This document shows positions 42,329-53,331 of a stretch of DNA of 64,000 nucleotides, piece by piece; positions within the stretch are counted from its first letter, which is position 1, and each line of letters opens with the position of its first letter. The position numbers and the translations under genes were made by a program. The stretch is from Pyrenochaeta sp. MPI-SDFR-AT-0127 (taxonomy: Eukaryota; Ascomycota; Dothideomycetes; Pleosporales; Cucurbitariaceae): assembly GCA_020747015.1 (NCBI GenBank), contig JAGTJM010000054.1:62001-126000 (forward strand), in the 5' to 3' direction. The notes below the pieces were generated by a model. That model saw only the letters and a list, made by a program, of their open reading frames with translations. It ran no database searches and was not told where the DNA came from.

Positions 42329-44555
42329 ATGTTGCAACCACCCGCAGAACGGCCGTCGAGGCCGATGAGTATCATGACGACAGGCACTTCGGCCACCGCT
42401 CAGGACAAGACTGGAGAAACCTGGAAAATGAACGTTGACAAGGACAACTGCTGGGAGGATCTCATCTTGACGTTAGGTATGTCCCGCCTTCTCTGTTACG
42501 CGATCCATGGGTGCAACACCGACTCCGGCGCATACGAGGTGGTAAAGACGGCGTGTTGTGAGCGAGCGCAAAGAGCCTCGGATATAGGGGCATGGCTGAA
42601 GGCACACCCAAACTTGTCTCTGCGATCCACATCGACGCTATGTAGCTGCTGTTGCTGCTACCGCTACCGCGGCCACGAATGGCCGCCTTCAATCCCACCT
42701 CTATGCGCCCGACTCGCACAAGACGAATCTGTTATGGAATGCGCACACCAGATCAGCCATCAATGGGTTCAATAAGCTCAGTACGATACCATGGCATTTA
42801 CTGGACTGGCTGTTGCTCATGTCCAGGTTTAAGGACTCCCACACAAAATCGCATGCTAACAAGAATTTGCAGATGGCGGAGGCATCAGGGGCTACTCTAG
42901 CCTTCTCATACTCAAGCAACTCATGCATGAAGTTGCCGAATGCGAACGAAGACTACAAAAGGAGTTGGGCCCTGTAGCAGGAAGCGAACGTCGCGACTTC
43001 AATGAAGACGAGCTCTTGCCATGCCACTACTTCGACTACATGTATGGTACAAGTACGGGCGGCCTCATATCAGTCATGCTCGCCCGACTGCGTATGACAG
43101 TGCCACAATGTCTCGAGATCTATAGACGTGTCGGCCACGACTTATTCGGTCACCGGAGGAATGTCCTTCCATTAGCAACAAAATACCATCACAAGCCCAT
43201 GGAGAAGGCAGTTCAGGAAATCGTAAGGCAGTATTGCAAGCATCACGAGAGTTGCAATGGCGCCGATATGCACCCTTGGTATCCTGACGAAGAGCAAACA
43301 CCAGAACCGTCGGCTCCGGGTTCACTTGACAGTTCAGGGACATGGTCAAGCACACGTGAATCGAATACAGGAAAGCCAACAAAACCAACAGAGAGGATAT
43401 GTCAATCGTAAGTGGATCCCTTTCAAGCATGCAGCTCTCAAGTTTATTTGCGATGCTGGCCGATGCGCTCACACGGAGGACTCGACTCAAAAGCCTCAGT
43501 GAGCCTTTTAGGATGGCCACCAACGTTACAATTACGGCCGTGGAGCCATAAGGCTACTCAGTTCATCATTGCTAACTCTTGATAGTATCTGCCTTACAGC
43601 GACACACTCCGGTCTAATCGACGAAGCGTACCTTCTGCGCTCATACAATCACAGATACGATCCTGACATAGCACCGCCTTGGGTGACTCCATATAACAAG
43701 GGCATCGATAAGCTCCAGATCTGGCAAGTCACAAGAGCAACATCGGCCGCACCTTTCTTCTTCGAGATGCTCATGGCCGATGCTGGGAACGGAAAAGGTA
43801 TTCTAGGATTCAAAGATGGTGGTATTCGCGAGAACAACCCCTCGTATGCTGCCTATAGCGAACATGCTTCTCTAAATGGGGATCATGATCCAGCGCTTCT
43901 CTTGTCAATCGGCACCGGTAGGCCCGATACAACAAATGACGGATTCGCCGCAGTCTGGCCAGGTCCTCTTGGTAAACTGCCCGTGCTTCAGAAATGGAGC
44001 GAGAAGTTTGCCGTGTTCAAGAATGTCTTGATCAAGTACACCGAAGGCGAGGATCGACACAAGATGATGCGGACTATCGCGAGAGGCGAGCATCGCTGGT
44101 ACAAGCGCCTCAATGTTGATAAGGGGCTACACGATCTCAAGCTTGATAATTGGGAAAAGGGGTCTTGGACCAACCCACAAACAGGCGAAACAAAAATTGT
44201 CAATGGAGGCAAAACTCTCACGCGAATGGAAACGGCTACATCTGACTATTTGTCAAGGACGACCTTGGAGAACCCAGGTGGCTTGAAGGAGTACCAACCC
44301 CCAAAGATCGTACTACAGCAGGTCGCAGAGAGACTTGTGCGTCACAGGAGGCTCCGCGAGGCAACCAAGGCTGAGGACCTCATGAGGTGGCAAACTCACA
44401 TGGGCCAGTGGCTCACCGGTGAGCTCAAGCCTGAGGACGCAATGCGTATTCCTCCCGAACCTCCTCAGCGCAGGAAAGGCTCTCGGGGCAACAACACCTC
44501 GAGATCACGAGAAAGGCTAGTCTCGCCTGTCCGTAATGACCCAGCTCAGACATGA
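42329..44555 (+). CDS. Patatin-like phospholipase
   Basis: Model: join(42329..42476, 42873..43407, 43586..44555), 550 residues. Splicing the first, unusually long intron (396 nt, branch GCTAAC) forms the oxyanion block LTLDGGGIRGYSSL. The catalytic serine is Ser110 in YGTSTGG and the aspartate is in FKDGGIRENNP, giving the Ser-Asp dyad of patatins. The second intron is 178 nt and joins ERICQS to ICLTATHSGLIDEAYLLRSYNH. SIGTG follows the dyad as usual. The C-terminal 150 residues are charged, ending in a Ser/Arg-rich tail. No signal peptide or membrane segment, so an intracellular acyl hydrolase is likely; the lipid substrate is unknown. Fungal genomes have many such genes. Confidence 0.9.
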
Positions 44556-45157
44556 GGAGGCTGAAGCACCTCGCGGACGTTTACACCGCCCTTGGGTTTG
44601 AACATCACATACCTGAACGACTAAAATAGGATCTGTTGACACACAGCAGCCTTGTCCATCTTCTCTCTCCCCACTTTACACCTAACCACCACCCTCCATC
44701 CATCATAGCGTTTACGAAACATCCCATGGCACAGCACAGCATAGCGCACGGAGCATTTCGTCACTCATCAAACATTTCAGATACCCTCCCGTGGCATCGG
44801 TTCGAGGAAATCATTTGTTCATTGCTTTTGGCGTTTGGAGTTCATGTTTCATAAGGCATTTAGCGGCATTTCACAGAGGCTTTGAAAGCGCAGAAGATAC
44901 CACCACTTCCTTATCATGGTCATTTTGTACCATGGGTAACCATGTAAAAAAAGTCATTTACATTCAAATAACAAGTACCTTATAATAAACCCTGATGCGA
45001 ACTGGCAGTTGTGCACATAAGTTCTGCTTGTGCGATGCTACGCTATATTACAAGAGCCGCTCACGGCCCGCTTATTCAACACATTCCGAGAAGTAACCCC
45101 TGACCACAATGAAACGTGATTTGCCAAAATCTTTGAACTGTCACTCATTTCCTTTAT
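44556..45157. other. Convergent intergenic region patatin / VTC4
   Basis: 602 bp holding two 3' flanks; no coding frame is supported. Confidence 0.6.
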
Positions 45158-47706
45158 CTAACCCTTCAGAGGGCCGTCGTATCCTCCTTTACCGAGACGA
45201 TACCCAAAGCTGACCGCAACTGCCGCAAACAAGCCTACACAGAGCAGCGTTGGGCCCCACTTGTCATGGTACACAACAGCCCTTCTTTCCCTGATTTTCT
45301 TGACCCTCCACAAATACAAGCCGGCAGAGTAGATGAGCGCGATACAGGCAATAATGGTGAAGGCCCAGGCAGCTGCGAAGGCGGGACCGTCACCAAAGTT
45401 GAGCAAAGTGGCGGCAATAGAGCCAATTAGGATAGAGAATTCGAGCCATGAGAGGAAGGTTCGTTCAGTTGCTAGTTGGACCTTTGGCTCGACTCGGACA
45501 GGGACATGTATACCTTTGGTCAAAGTTAGTTTTGCTTCACGGTGAAAATTTGTATGAGGCAAACGTACGCTTGCCCTTGGGGGCCTTGAAACGCTTGACA
45601 TCGCCTTGCTGTTTCCATGTCGGCACGCCGAGAGAGAAACCACCTTCGCCCACGTCTGTAGGCGTTGGCTTAGGAATAATGGCGATGAAGCCATTGATCA
45701 AAGTGCTGCCAACGCTGGTTGCTGTGCGCTCCGCCCATTTGCGGTAATATCGGAAACCTCCCTCTCTTCTCGCTACTTCGTAGTCGTCATCTTCATCATC
45801 GCTGTCCGAGTCGTAGATTGGATAGTCGCCATCGCGATTGCGCCCAGCTGCCACACGCTCCTCAATATCCAATACATTCGGGTCATTGCCGTTGGTAAGA
45901 GTACCATAGTCGCGAGTACGGGCCATCTCATTCTGCTCCATGACATCTCGAGCTTCGCGGAGTCTCCTAAGCCGGTCATCATCCTCGTTGCTATTTGCAG
46001 CTGGAAGGCCCATCACAGCGTCTTCGTCGTCACTATCATCATCAAGGTTTCCGCTTGTACTTATATCGTTACTGGCACCGGGTCGCTCAATGCCGAACTT
46101 GTGGCTAACGGGTTTGCGAATGTCGACATTCATTTGCGGATACCAATATGGGATCAGCTTTATTCTCTTGGGATTGAGCGTGGCAGTTCCATGAATGTAC
46201 TTTGAGAACTTTGGTACAGCTTCGACGAGATGTGAAGAAGTTAGGTCGCGAATCCACTGGGGCGGCTCTCCGCCAGCTTGCGTCTGAAGCTTGACTTCTA
46301 GAACAGCATATGGGAACAACTCTTTATCCTCCTTTGGTAGCTGTTTGAACGGCCAGTCGACGCCAATATCCATACGACGCCAGTTGTCACCTGCACGCTT
46401 CTTGCCATCCAGATTGTCCTCGCGGGTCATAGTGAGCTCAGTATCTAGCGAAATACGGACTCGAGCGTCTCCGGGAAGTTGAAAGGCTGTACGATGATAG
46501 AAGGAGCGGGTAACGGGGACGAGTTTCCTGGTGAGGACGCGATATTGGATTTCTCGGGCGAGTTGCTCATCCGAAGCGATATCCTTCTCGGGCCTCTTTT
46601 GCTCCCTTCGCTCCTTCTCGAAGATTTGTTCTGGCCTAAGCTCGCCGCGGAGGTAAGGGTTGACATTCTTCTCCTTTAGCTTGAACCGTGCCTTGACAGA
46701 TTCCTCGCCGGTCCAGTCTTCACGATGAGTCTTGCGCTCGACGAAAATAGTGTCGCTGGACATGCCGCCATACCAGCGTAGGCGGATAGCTTCTGCACCC
46801 TCTGTCTTCTTCAAGCGGCCCTGATAAAGCTCCCATGTGTCCGTGTTGTCGTAGTATATCGATGTAATGGCAGAATCCTCCTCGTTGAACTCCTTGTTTG
46901 GGTTGAAGACGAGAACCGGGAGATGCTTCAAGACAATAAGCTTCAGTTCGAGGATGTTGTCTGGATGCACCCAGTATTTGGTAGTCTGGCGAACAAAGTT
47001 CTGCTGCTTGCCTCCTGCAGAAGAATCGCCCTTGATGGGGTTGCCGCGTGTTCGGACAATGTCGTAGAGCCTCGAGAGCTTGACGACATACGAGTCGTAG
47101 TTGTCTTGGAAGAAGGGCTTGCGCTTGAGGCGGGCAGCGAAGACGGGTTTCAGGTGCCAACTTGTGTTTTTCTGCCTTGATTAGCATCAATTGGGTATGC
47201 GGTTGTCGTATACGCACGTCGTGCTTCTTGATGATCTTCTGGAAGCCCGTGTAGTTGAGCTGGGTGAACTTGGCCAGGTCGTGCACGTCGGCAATGATGT
47301 CGCTGACGTCCTCCTCAAGCAGATCAAAGTCCTCCTCGAAAGAATCACTGTCCTGGCCTGGGCCCTGTTGGGCGCGCGTGACGGCATTGTTGACCTCCTT
47401 ATCCGAGGCGGCTATGCGACGGATAATCTCCTCGCTCTTGACGCGCTGGAAGGTGTAGACCTTGTCGAGCTCCTTCTCCAGCTGCTCGACGAAGCTCTGC
47501 TCCGACTTCTCGTCCCAGATGTGGTGGACGCGGAGGGCATCCTTGAGGCCCTCGTAGTCGATGTAGTAGAACACCCACTCCTTGTTGAGGGACTGCTTGA
47601 GCTGCTGGCCGAACCTGCGCACTCGCGTTAGTGCCCGTTGACATCATGGTCCAGTGCAGCCATTGGAGGGGGGCCAAAGGGCGGCGCTGGGATATACGAA
47701 CCTCAT
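45158..47706 (-). CDS. VTC4: Vacuolar transporter chaperone 4, polyphosphate polymerase
   Basis: Model: complement(join(45158..45513, 45569..47171, 47218..47614, 47702..47706)), 786 residues. The first coding exon is 5 nt (ATGAG), spliced over 87 nt (branch CACTAAC) to give MRFGQQLKQSLNKEW, the start of an SPX domain (to about residue 150, with FTQLNYTGFQKIIKKHDK). The VTC catalytic domain follows: SIYYDNTDTWELYQGRL, IRLRWYGG, FVERKTHREDW, VLEVKLQ. These resemble yeast Vtc4, the catalytic subunit, more than Vtc2/3. A long acidic linker precedes a C-terminal DUF202 region with three hydrophobic segments (FLSWLEFSILIGSIAATLL onward). The complex makes polyphosphate at the vacuole and passes it inward; SPX senses inositol pyrophosphates. 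Two Pho4-type sites lie upstream. Confidence 0.95.
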
Positions 47707-47949
47707 GTCGAAAGGCGGGTCAGCTGCAATTGCACAGCTGGAGAACTGCCAAATTAAAGAATGATGGGATTAAGAATAAAGGGCAGAACGAACGCTCACC
47801 GCAAGGCCCAGCGAGAGAGAAACAGGCCCAAGAGCTCCACTCCCCGCCGCTTGCATGCAACAAAGTCTAGCTGGAGCTTGGGCCCGCGGACGATCTTGAG
47901 AAAGTGGAAAGCCGCTGCCAAGTCAACCAAACGGAAGGATTCATCGGCC

Positions 47950-47955
47950 CACGTG
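47950..47955 (+). promoter_or_regulatory. Pho4-type E-box CACGTG upstream of VTC4
   Basis: About 245 bp upstream of the VTC4 ATG. CACGTG is the high-affinity site of Pho4/NUC-1 basic helix-loop-helix factors, and VTC genes belong to the phosphate regulon in yeast. The presence is seen; the function is inferred, and other bHLH factors bind the same site. Confidence 0.5.
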
Positions 47956-48084
47956 TAGGTGAGTTGGAAACGAGCGATGCTGAGTAGGCCCACACAGCAG
48001 AGACAGAGGGGAACAAGCCTGCAGCCGTCTGTTCTGCTTGAGCACCAAACGACACCACGCTTGCAAAGGTGCTGCCATTTGGGT

Positions 48085-48090
48085 CACGTT
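48085..48090 (+). promoter_or_regulatory. Second Pho4-type site CACGTT upstream of VTC4
   Basis: About 380 bp upstream of the VTC4 ATG and 135 bp from the CACGTG box. Paired CACGTG/CACGTT sites are typical of phosphate-regulated promoters. Confidence 0.4.
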
Positions 48091-49039
48091 GTGCGTCCAG
48101 CAGTTGGGGCTGCCAAGGACTTGGTTGGTTGACATGTGCCACACCCTCTAACCATCTGCCTTGTACCATCATGAAGAATCACCCACTGCAGACTACTCGG
48201 CCTATCTAGCTTCGAGGCCTGTGCAGCTCAAGTGCCACTGCACGTACAAGACCAGAGATCATTCCAATACCAGCAGAAACTCGAACAATCGCGTCGATGT
48301 CTACTACTATGACTTGCATGTGTACTCTGTACCGTAGAGCCGCATGACGATCCTGCCAGATTTCCCTCTGTGCGTATCACATCTCTACTCCGTCAGACGC
48401 TGCGAGCGCATTGCGCGTTCGAGTATTCGGAAGCAACATCGAAATGGGCATCTGCTCCCCTGCGTTTCATCCACACATCGTCGACGAGTGTTTGCAGTAA
48501 GCCTTGCCTGCTTTGGCCACACACGAATCTGTCTTGTTCTACGATCCTAGCCAAGTCCGTATCGTGGCCCTTGTCGTAGTGGAGGCAGTTGAGCCGCAAT
48601 GAGTGTACTTCCAAAACGAGCCCTATTGTCAAAGTCGAGATCGCTGAGGTGCCATCACCTTAGCGCCCTTTGCGGTCAAATGAAACCTGGCACGCCTCAG
48701 GCATAACCGACATGGCTCAGACGCATTGCGTCGCAAAAACACAATTGCTGGTCTTATATGCACTCCTTATGATTGCCCACGGCTCTGTTCTCCTCCACGA
48801 AGCCCTCGGCTATTGCCCAGGGCATGAATAGCCTTGGCCATGACTTCAACCGGTATTATGCACGCAAACCTCACACAACGTCGCCCGGCAACAGCGGGTC
48901 CAAATCCCTTGGTGCTATCGCGGTGTCGTCGTTTGATAAGCGCTAAATGAGTCTCTTCTTCCAACTTTCCGCTCCTGTCTGTCTCGCTACTTTCCTCACG
49001 TCATCTACTGCTGGACAGGATGCACCTCGTTGTTGAGCA

Positions 49040-50113
49040 ATGATCTACCTACCTTTCCTTCCAATACCGTTTCTCCTCTCATTATGTTTGATATGTATGC
49101 CTATCGATGCGCAGATGATAGGAATGTGGTCAGAGAAACAAGGACTTCACCAACGGCAGAACGATAACAATAATCGTAATGAACAGAATGGGCAGAACAA
49201 TGGGCCTGGCAGCAGTGCCTTTAACATTGTCAATGGACGAGTCTTCACACCTGGTCTTGGAATAATATTAGCAGTACGCCCGGGTCCTGCTCCACATCCT
49301 GTTATGTCCAACTAACATAATGAGCAGCCTCAACCCTTCACCCCAATGGGTGGTGATTTTCTTCACATCGCTCTCGATGTCTCCGGCGATGGCAAACTTC
49401 CCGTGCCACCGCGCTCACTCAATGACCCTTTGACACAAGTCTTCAATTTCACTCTCTTCCTCACCAGCACTAGTGCCCAAAAGAATTTTACCATCTCAAA
49501 CATCACAACCTCCACACCACCTTTTGCGAATATCATGAATCAAGAATCTGGCCAAACAGTCAAACACATCAACTTTGAGTGGCCAGAATGTCTGGTGGGT
49601 GATGGAAATGATGTCGAGGGAACGGCGAGAGGTGAATATAACATCAGCATTCATCAAAATTATCGACTCAACGGGAATGATCGGTACACTATTTTCAATT
49701 TGCCAATTTCAGTCACCAACAGCATCTCCCGTTTTCCCGGCGCAGGACAATTGTCAACCAAGCCTATCCCGGGGCCGTTGAGCGCCAATGGAGGGCGCAT
49801 GAGCTGTGCATCAATCGAGAATCCGATGATGGATTTCCAGGCTCTGGTGGGGAGTGTGAACAACCCCCCAGGTCAGCCAATGCAGGACATAGCTATAGAA
49901 ACGACCGCGAGAAGCGATGGTGGGCAAGTTGGCGGACCGGGAGAGGAGGGGCAGCCGAGTGGACAGGGAAGGAATGGACAAGGTGAGATTGCATCTGGGG
50001 AAACGCAACAAGCTGTTGGAGGAGCGATCAAGATCACGAGCGGGTCACTCTCGGTTGTGATGATGGGCATGCTGGGTGTAGCAGTAGTGTTGTGTACATC
50101 CCTTAGCTGGTGA
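49040..50113 (+). CDS. Secreted, probably GPI-anchored protein of unknown function
   Basis: Model: join(49040..49273, 49328..50113), 339 residues, one 54-nt phase-0 intron (GTACGC...GAGCAG, branch AACTAAC). A signal peptide (MIYLPFLPIPFLLSLCLICMP, cleaved near IDAQ) is followed by an Asn/Gln-rich stretch, then a domain of mostly beta-like sequence beginning FTPMGGDFLHIALDVSGDG with several NxS/T glycosylation sites (NFTLF, NFTIS, NITTS). Two cysteines occur in the mature domain (WPECLV, MSCASI). The C-terminus is Gly/Gln/Ser-rich and ends in a hydrophobic segment (SVVMMGMLGVAVVLCTSLSW), as for a GPI anchor. I do not recognise the family by name; a plasma-membrane or wall location is inferred. 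Confidence 0.8.
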
Positions 50114-50396
50114 CGGCTTCCGTATCATGTTCGAGGTAACGATTTTACGATTCTCATCAGCTCGCTGAATAGATTCCAATTCACTGCCTTAGCTGTTTCA
50201 CGTTAGCCCTTCTTCTATTCCGCTACTTTTGATTTGATCATCGTGGAAGCTTTCTCCATACACATGCAGAGGTGAATTGATGCCTTTTAATTGCTGACTT
50301 CAGATGCTGTAATTTATCTAACTCAAAGGCTTTGAGCACCTACTAAGTAGTCACACAATCTCCATAACCCTTTAATGTGTCCAGCAAACCTCTCCG

Positions 50397-51409
50397 TCAG
50401 CGCAACCAGATACCTTGTATCCAGCTCAACCCTTCCTTCAGCCATTCTGTCTCATCCTCCTTCAGTCCAATATCAAATCCATGTTCCTCTCCAGGCCGAA
50501 CCACTAATCTCACTTCCACACCATCCAACTCTTTACACTTCTCAGCAAAAACCTTGCTGTCCTCTACACTCACGGCCGTGTCAGCCTCCCCATGCACAAT
50601 CCACGTTGGCGGCAAGTAATCTTTGTCCTCAATGAGGTTTACCGGCCACAACTTCTTATCATCCCCAAAGAATTCGAGATATCGTCCATATGCTGAGAAT
50701 GCATAGGAGAGAAGCATTCGGGCTGGTGGTGTAGCAGCTGAGAAAACTGTGCCAGGCTTGATGGAAGCAACATGTTCATCGATCATTGATGATGGTGGAA
50801 CATCCTGGTTGAGATATGTAGACACTTTTGAGCGTCGGAGGTAGTTTGTCATAGGATACTGAGCGAGCACTGCCCTAATCGATCCCTTAGGCTGCGTCAG
50901 TCCGCTCATCAATGCCATGTACCCGCCCGCTGAATCTCCCGAGACCAAAACGCTTTCGTAGTCCAAGTCAAGAGAAAGGTTCTGACTAGACAGAAACGCC
51001 CCGAGTGCTCCTGAGTGGAACCATTTCCAGAAATCCGTAAGATCACAGAGAATATCAGCACCGCTATGTTCGGGGACTAGGCGATAGTTTGGCAGAACGA
51101 CAATAGAGTTGGTGCGGTGAATGAAAGGGATGAAGAATGCAGCGATCCAATCGGGAAAGAGACAATGTCCTGTGACCTGAATCAATCAGCATGGCGACCA
51201 TCCTCACAATTGCTACGCAGTGTTGAGGGGTAAATTACCAAGCCTCCACCATGAAACTTGACGAGTAAGGGATGTTTATCTGGCTTCAAATCGTTGGGGA
51301 CTAAGATCCCGAGCTCTATCTCATGGTCACCGATCTTCTTGTACGAAGTATGGTAGATGTCAAAGCTATCAAATCGGGTCGCCGCTGTTGTAGCATCCAG
51401 TGGGGCCAT
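50397..51409 (-). CDS. Alpha/beta-hydrolase, HSL-type esterase
   Basis: Model: complement(join(50397..51176, 51239..51409)), 316 residues, one 62-nt phase-0 intron. The start ATG at 51409 is in a good context (AAAATGGCC). The oxyanion motif HGGG lies at about residues 53-56, the nucleophile Ser139 in GDSAGG, then Asp in HGEAD and His in EEHGF, the order of the hormone-sensitive-lipase/acetyl-hydrolase family. No signal peptide, so probably cytosolic. It lies 448 bp upstream of, and on the same strand as, the DapA-family aldolase and next but one to the galactonate dehydratase, so a lactonase or deacylase role in the same pathway is possible but unproved. Confidence 0.9.
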
Positions 51410-51857
51410 TTTGAAAGATGGTCGATGATTATCCGGGCGTCGTAAGCAAGGAGCACACAAGGCCTTCTGGTATGAAATCCTCGATTATATTGCTTGGATT
51501 AGTGTAACCTTGGTGATTTAGGAAACCCGAGTCCTTATCGTAAGCCGAAGTCGCAACTGTAGGCTCAGCAACTCGAGGAGCGGGGTAAGTTTGTGATCCA
51601 GATGCAGCAGCCATTCTGCGCTTCTTCGTTGGCACATTCTCATCTCATGTTGCTGGGGTTATTTGTTGTAATATCATCCTAAGGTAGGCAATTAATGCTA
51701 TACAATGGGGGTTGAAGACACTTGGTGTCTCAATATAGTAAAGATCTTTAAACATCTCTGACTATATCCAGGCTATTTTATCAGAGCTCATTGGCCGGGA
51801 TCTACTTGTAGGGTCGCCAACCAGGCAATTGGAAATACTCTACTATCCCGATTTATA
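51410..51857. other. Gap between esterase and aldolase, with a 61-codon ORF
   Basis: The minus-strand ORF 51429-51614 (MAAASGSQTYPAPRVAEP... to a TAA 19 bp before the esterase ATG) has coding-like composition but no recognised domain. It could be an upstream ORF in the esterase leader or a gene remnant. The rest is A/T-rich 3' flank of the aldolase. Confidence 0.4.
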
Positions 51858-52899
51858 CTACTTGAAGTCTTTCTCACTCAACGAATCTTCACTTTTTTGT
51901 ATCCGCTCCCAAACCTCACTCCACTTTTCCCACTCACCCTCTGGCAACTTGCCCTTGATTGGAAGTCTGCCACCTTCCAGCGTACCATAGCCGGTTACGC
52001 GCTTGACAGCCTCTTTGATCCCCACAATGCCGTACTTGCCAATGTACTCCTCTGTCGTACTCACTGTATATTGCAACTGCTTGATCTTCTTAAGGTTCTC
52101 ATCAGTAATTGGCCGCGTCTCAGCGAGCTTCATCAGTGTGCAAACAGTCTTTGGGTAGATGGCTGCAAGTCCATCAATGACACCTGCTGCATCAAAGAAG
52201 ACAATTGGACCGAGCTGCTGCCCCAGACCGCTGTAAACTTTGAATTTGGCATGGTCAATCTTGGGGTCAAGAGAGACTTGATTGTGGTATGAGACAATGG
52301 CGTGCGACATCTTGCAACCAACGATGTTCGGGTGCTGAGCGAGGATGCGATAAGTTTCGGGAGTAATCAGGACACCGTTCGTTACGCCAGGATAGTTGTA
52401 ACTATTTCTCTGTTAGCCACACATATACTCCTGTTTGATTGATGGGTGCTTACATCAGTACTGGGAGCGGACTCCGATCTGCCACCACAGTATACCACTC
52501 TCTTATGCCCTCCTGGCTTGCCGCAGCCCCAAAATACCCTGGTGCAAGAACCAACCCCCACTGTGCGCCTGCTTTCTTAAAATCCTCGAGCCACTCCAGA
52601 GTCTCATCCACGCTATTAATCAGAGTACCAGCCATGATCGGGTACTCGGGGAAGCCGGCATCATTCAATCCTTTGCGCACACCTGAGACAAGGTCGATGC
52701 GCTCTTGTCGGGACATGTGGATCGCTTCACCAGTCGAGCCGAGCAGGACAAGGCCGCGCACGCCATTTTTGGCAAGGAAGACACTGTGTTCGATTTGTGT
52801 CTGGACGTCAACTGCAGGTTGCAGAGACTTGGACTCTGACTGTGGTTTGAAGAAGGTTGGAACGGGGACAAAGACGCCCGTGGGTGGTGAAGATGTCAT
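51858..52899 (-). CDS. DapA-family class I aldolase/lyase, probably for a 2-keto-3-deoxy sugar acid
   Basis: Model: complement(join(51858..52401, 52454..52899)), 329 residues, one 52-nt phase-2 intron. The DHDPS/N-acetylneuraminate-lyase fold is shown by LLGSTGEA (residues about 53-59), Tyr152 in YNYPG and the Schiff-base Lys179 in VGCKMS. Length fits the family. Fungal relatives include L-threo-3-deoxy-hexulosonate aldolase (GaaC/Lga1) of galacturonate breakdown and 4-hydroxy-2-oxoglutarate aldolases. The divergent neighbour is a D-galactonate dehydratase whose product, 2-keto-3-deoxy-galactonate, is a suitable substrate; the assignment from context is inference. Lysine synthesis is excluded because fungi use the aminoadipate route. 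Confidence 0.87.
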
Positions 52900-53331
52900 T
52901 TTGCGGCTTGTTGGTGGGCTCGAGGTAGTCAAGGCTTCTGCTCTCTTAACACTTCTTATCTGATCAAATGTTCGCAAAATCTCACTCAGGGCAGTTCAGG
53001 GTGTCGTGAGATTTTATTGCGTTTACTGTTCGTCACGTCTTCGGTCCCAGATGCTCCATTTCCCGAAGCTATTTGCCCCGCGCTGAGGATTGACTGGTGC
53101 TGCTGACCCCGCGCCGACGTCGGGTTGCCACAATGGGCGGCTCCGATTCGATCGGCTTTGGGTATGTTCAAGAGAGGACTTAGCATGGGTAGCAACGGTA
53201 AAGAGTTGATCCGCTGGATGTTGAGGCCTCTGTCGAGATGCCAGCTTCTTATCGTCGGCAAATAGAGGAAAAGAGTCGACGAGTCGAAAACAACCTTATT
53301 TCGCGACTGCAAACATTACCAAAGAGACATC
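52900..53331. promoter_or_regulatory. Divergent promoter region aldolase / galactonate dehydratase
   Basis: 432 bp between the two start codons, suitable for coordinated control of the pair. No known factor site was recognised. Confidence 0.6.

Larger units (their letters stand above)
47707..49039. promoter_or_regulatory. Divergent upstream region VTC4 / GPI-protein gene
   Basis: 1.3 kb. The VTC4-proximal part contains CACGTG and CACGTT (separate entries). Other frames of 65-100 codons are unsupported. Confidence 0.6.
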
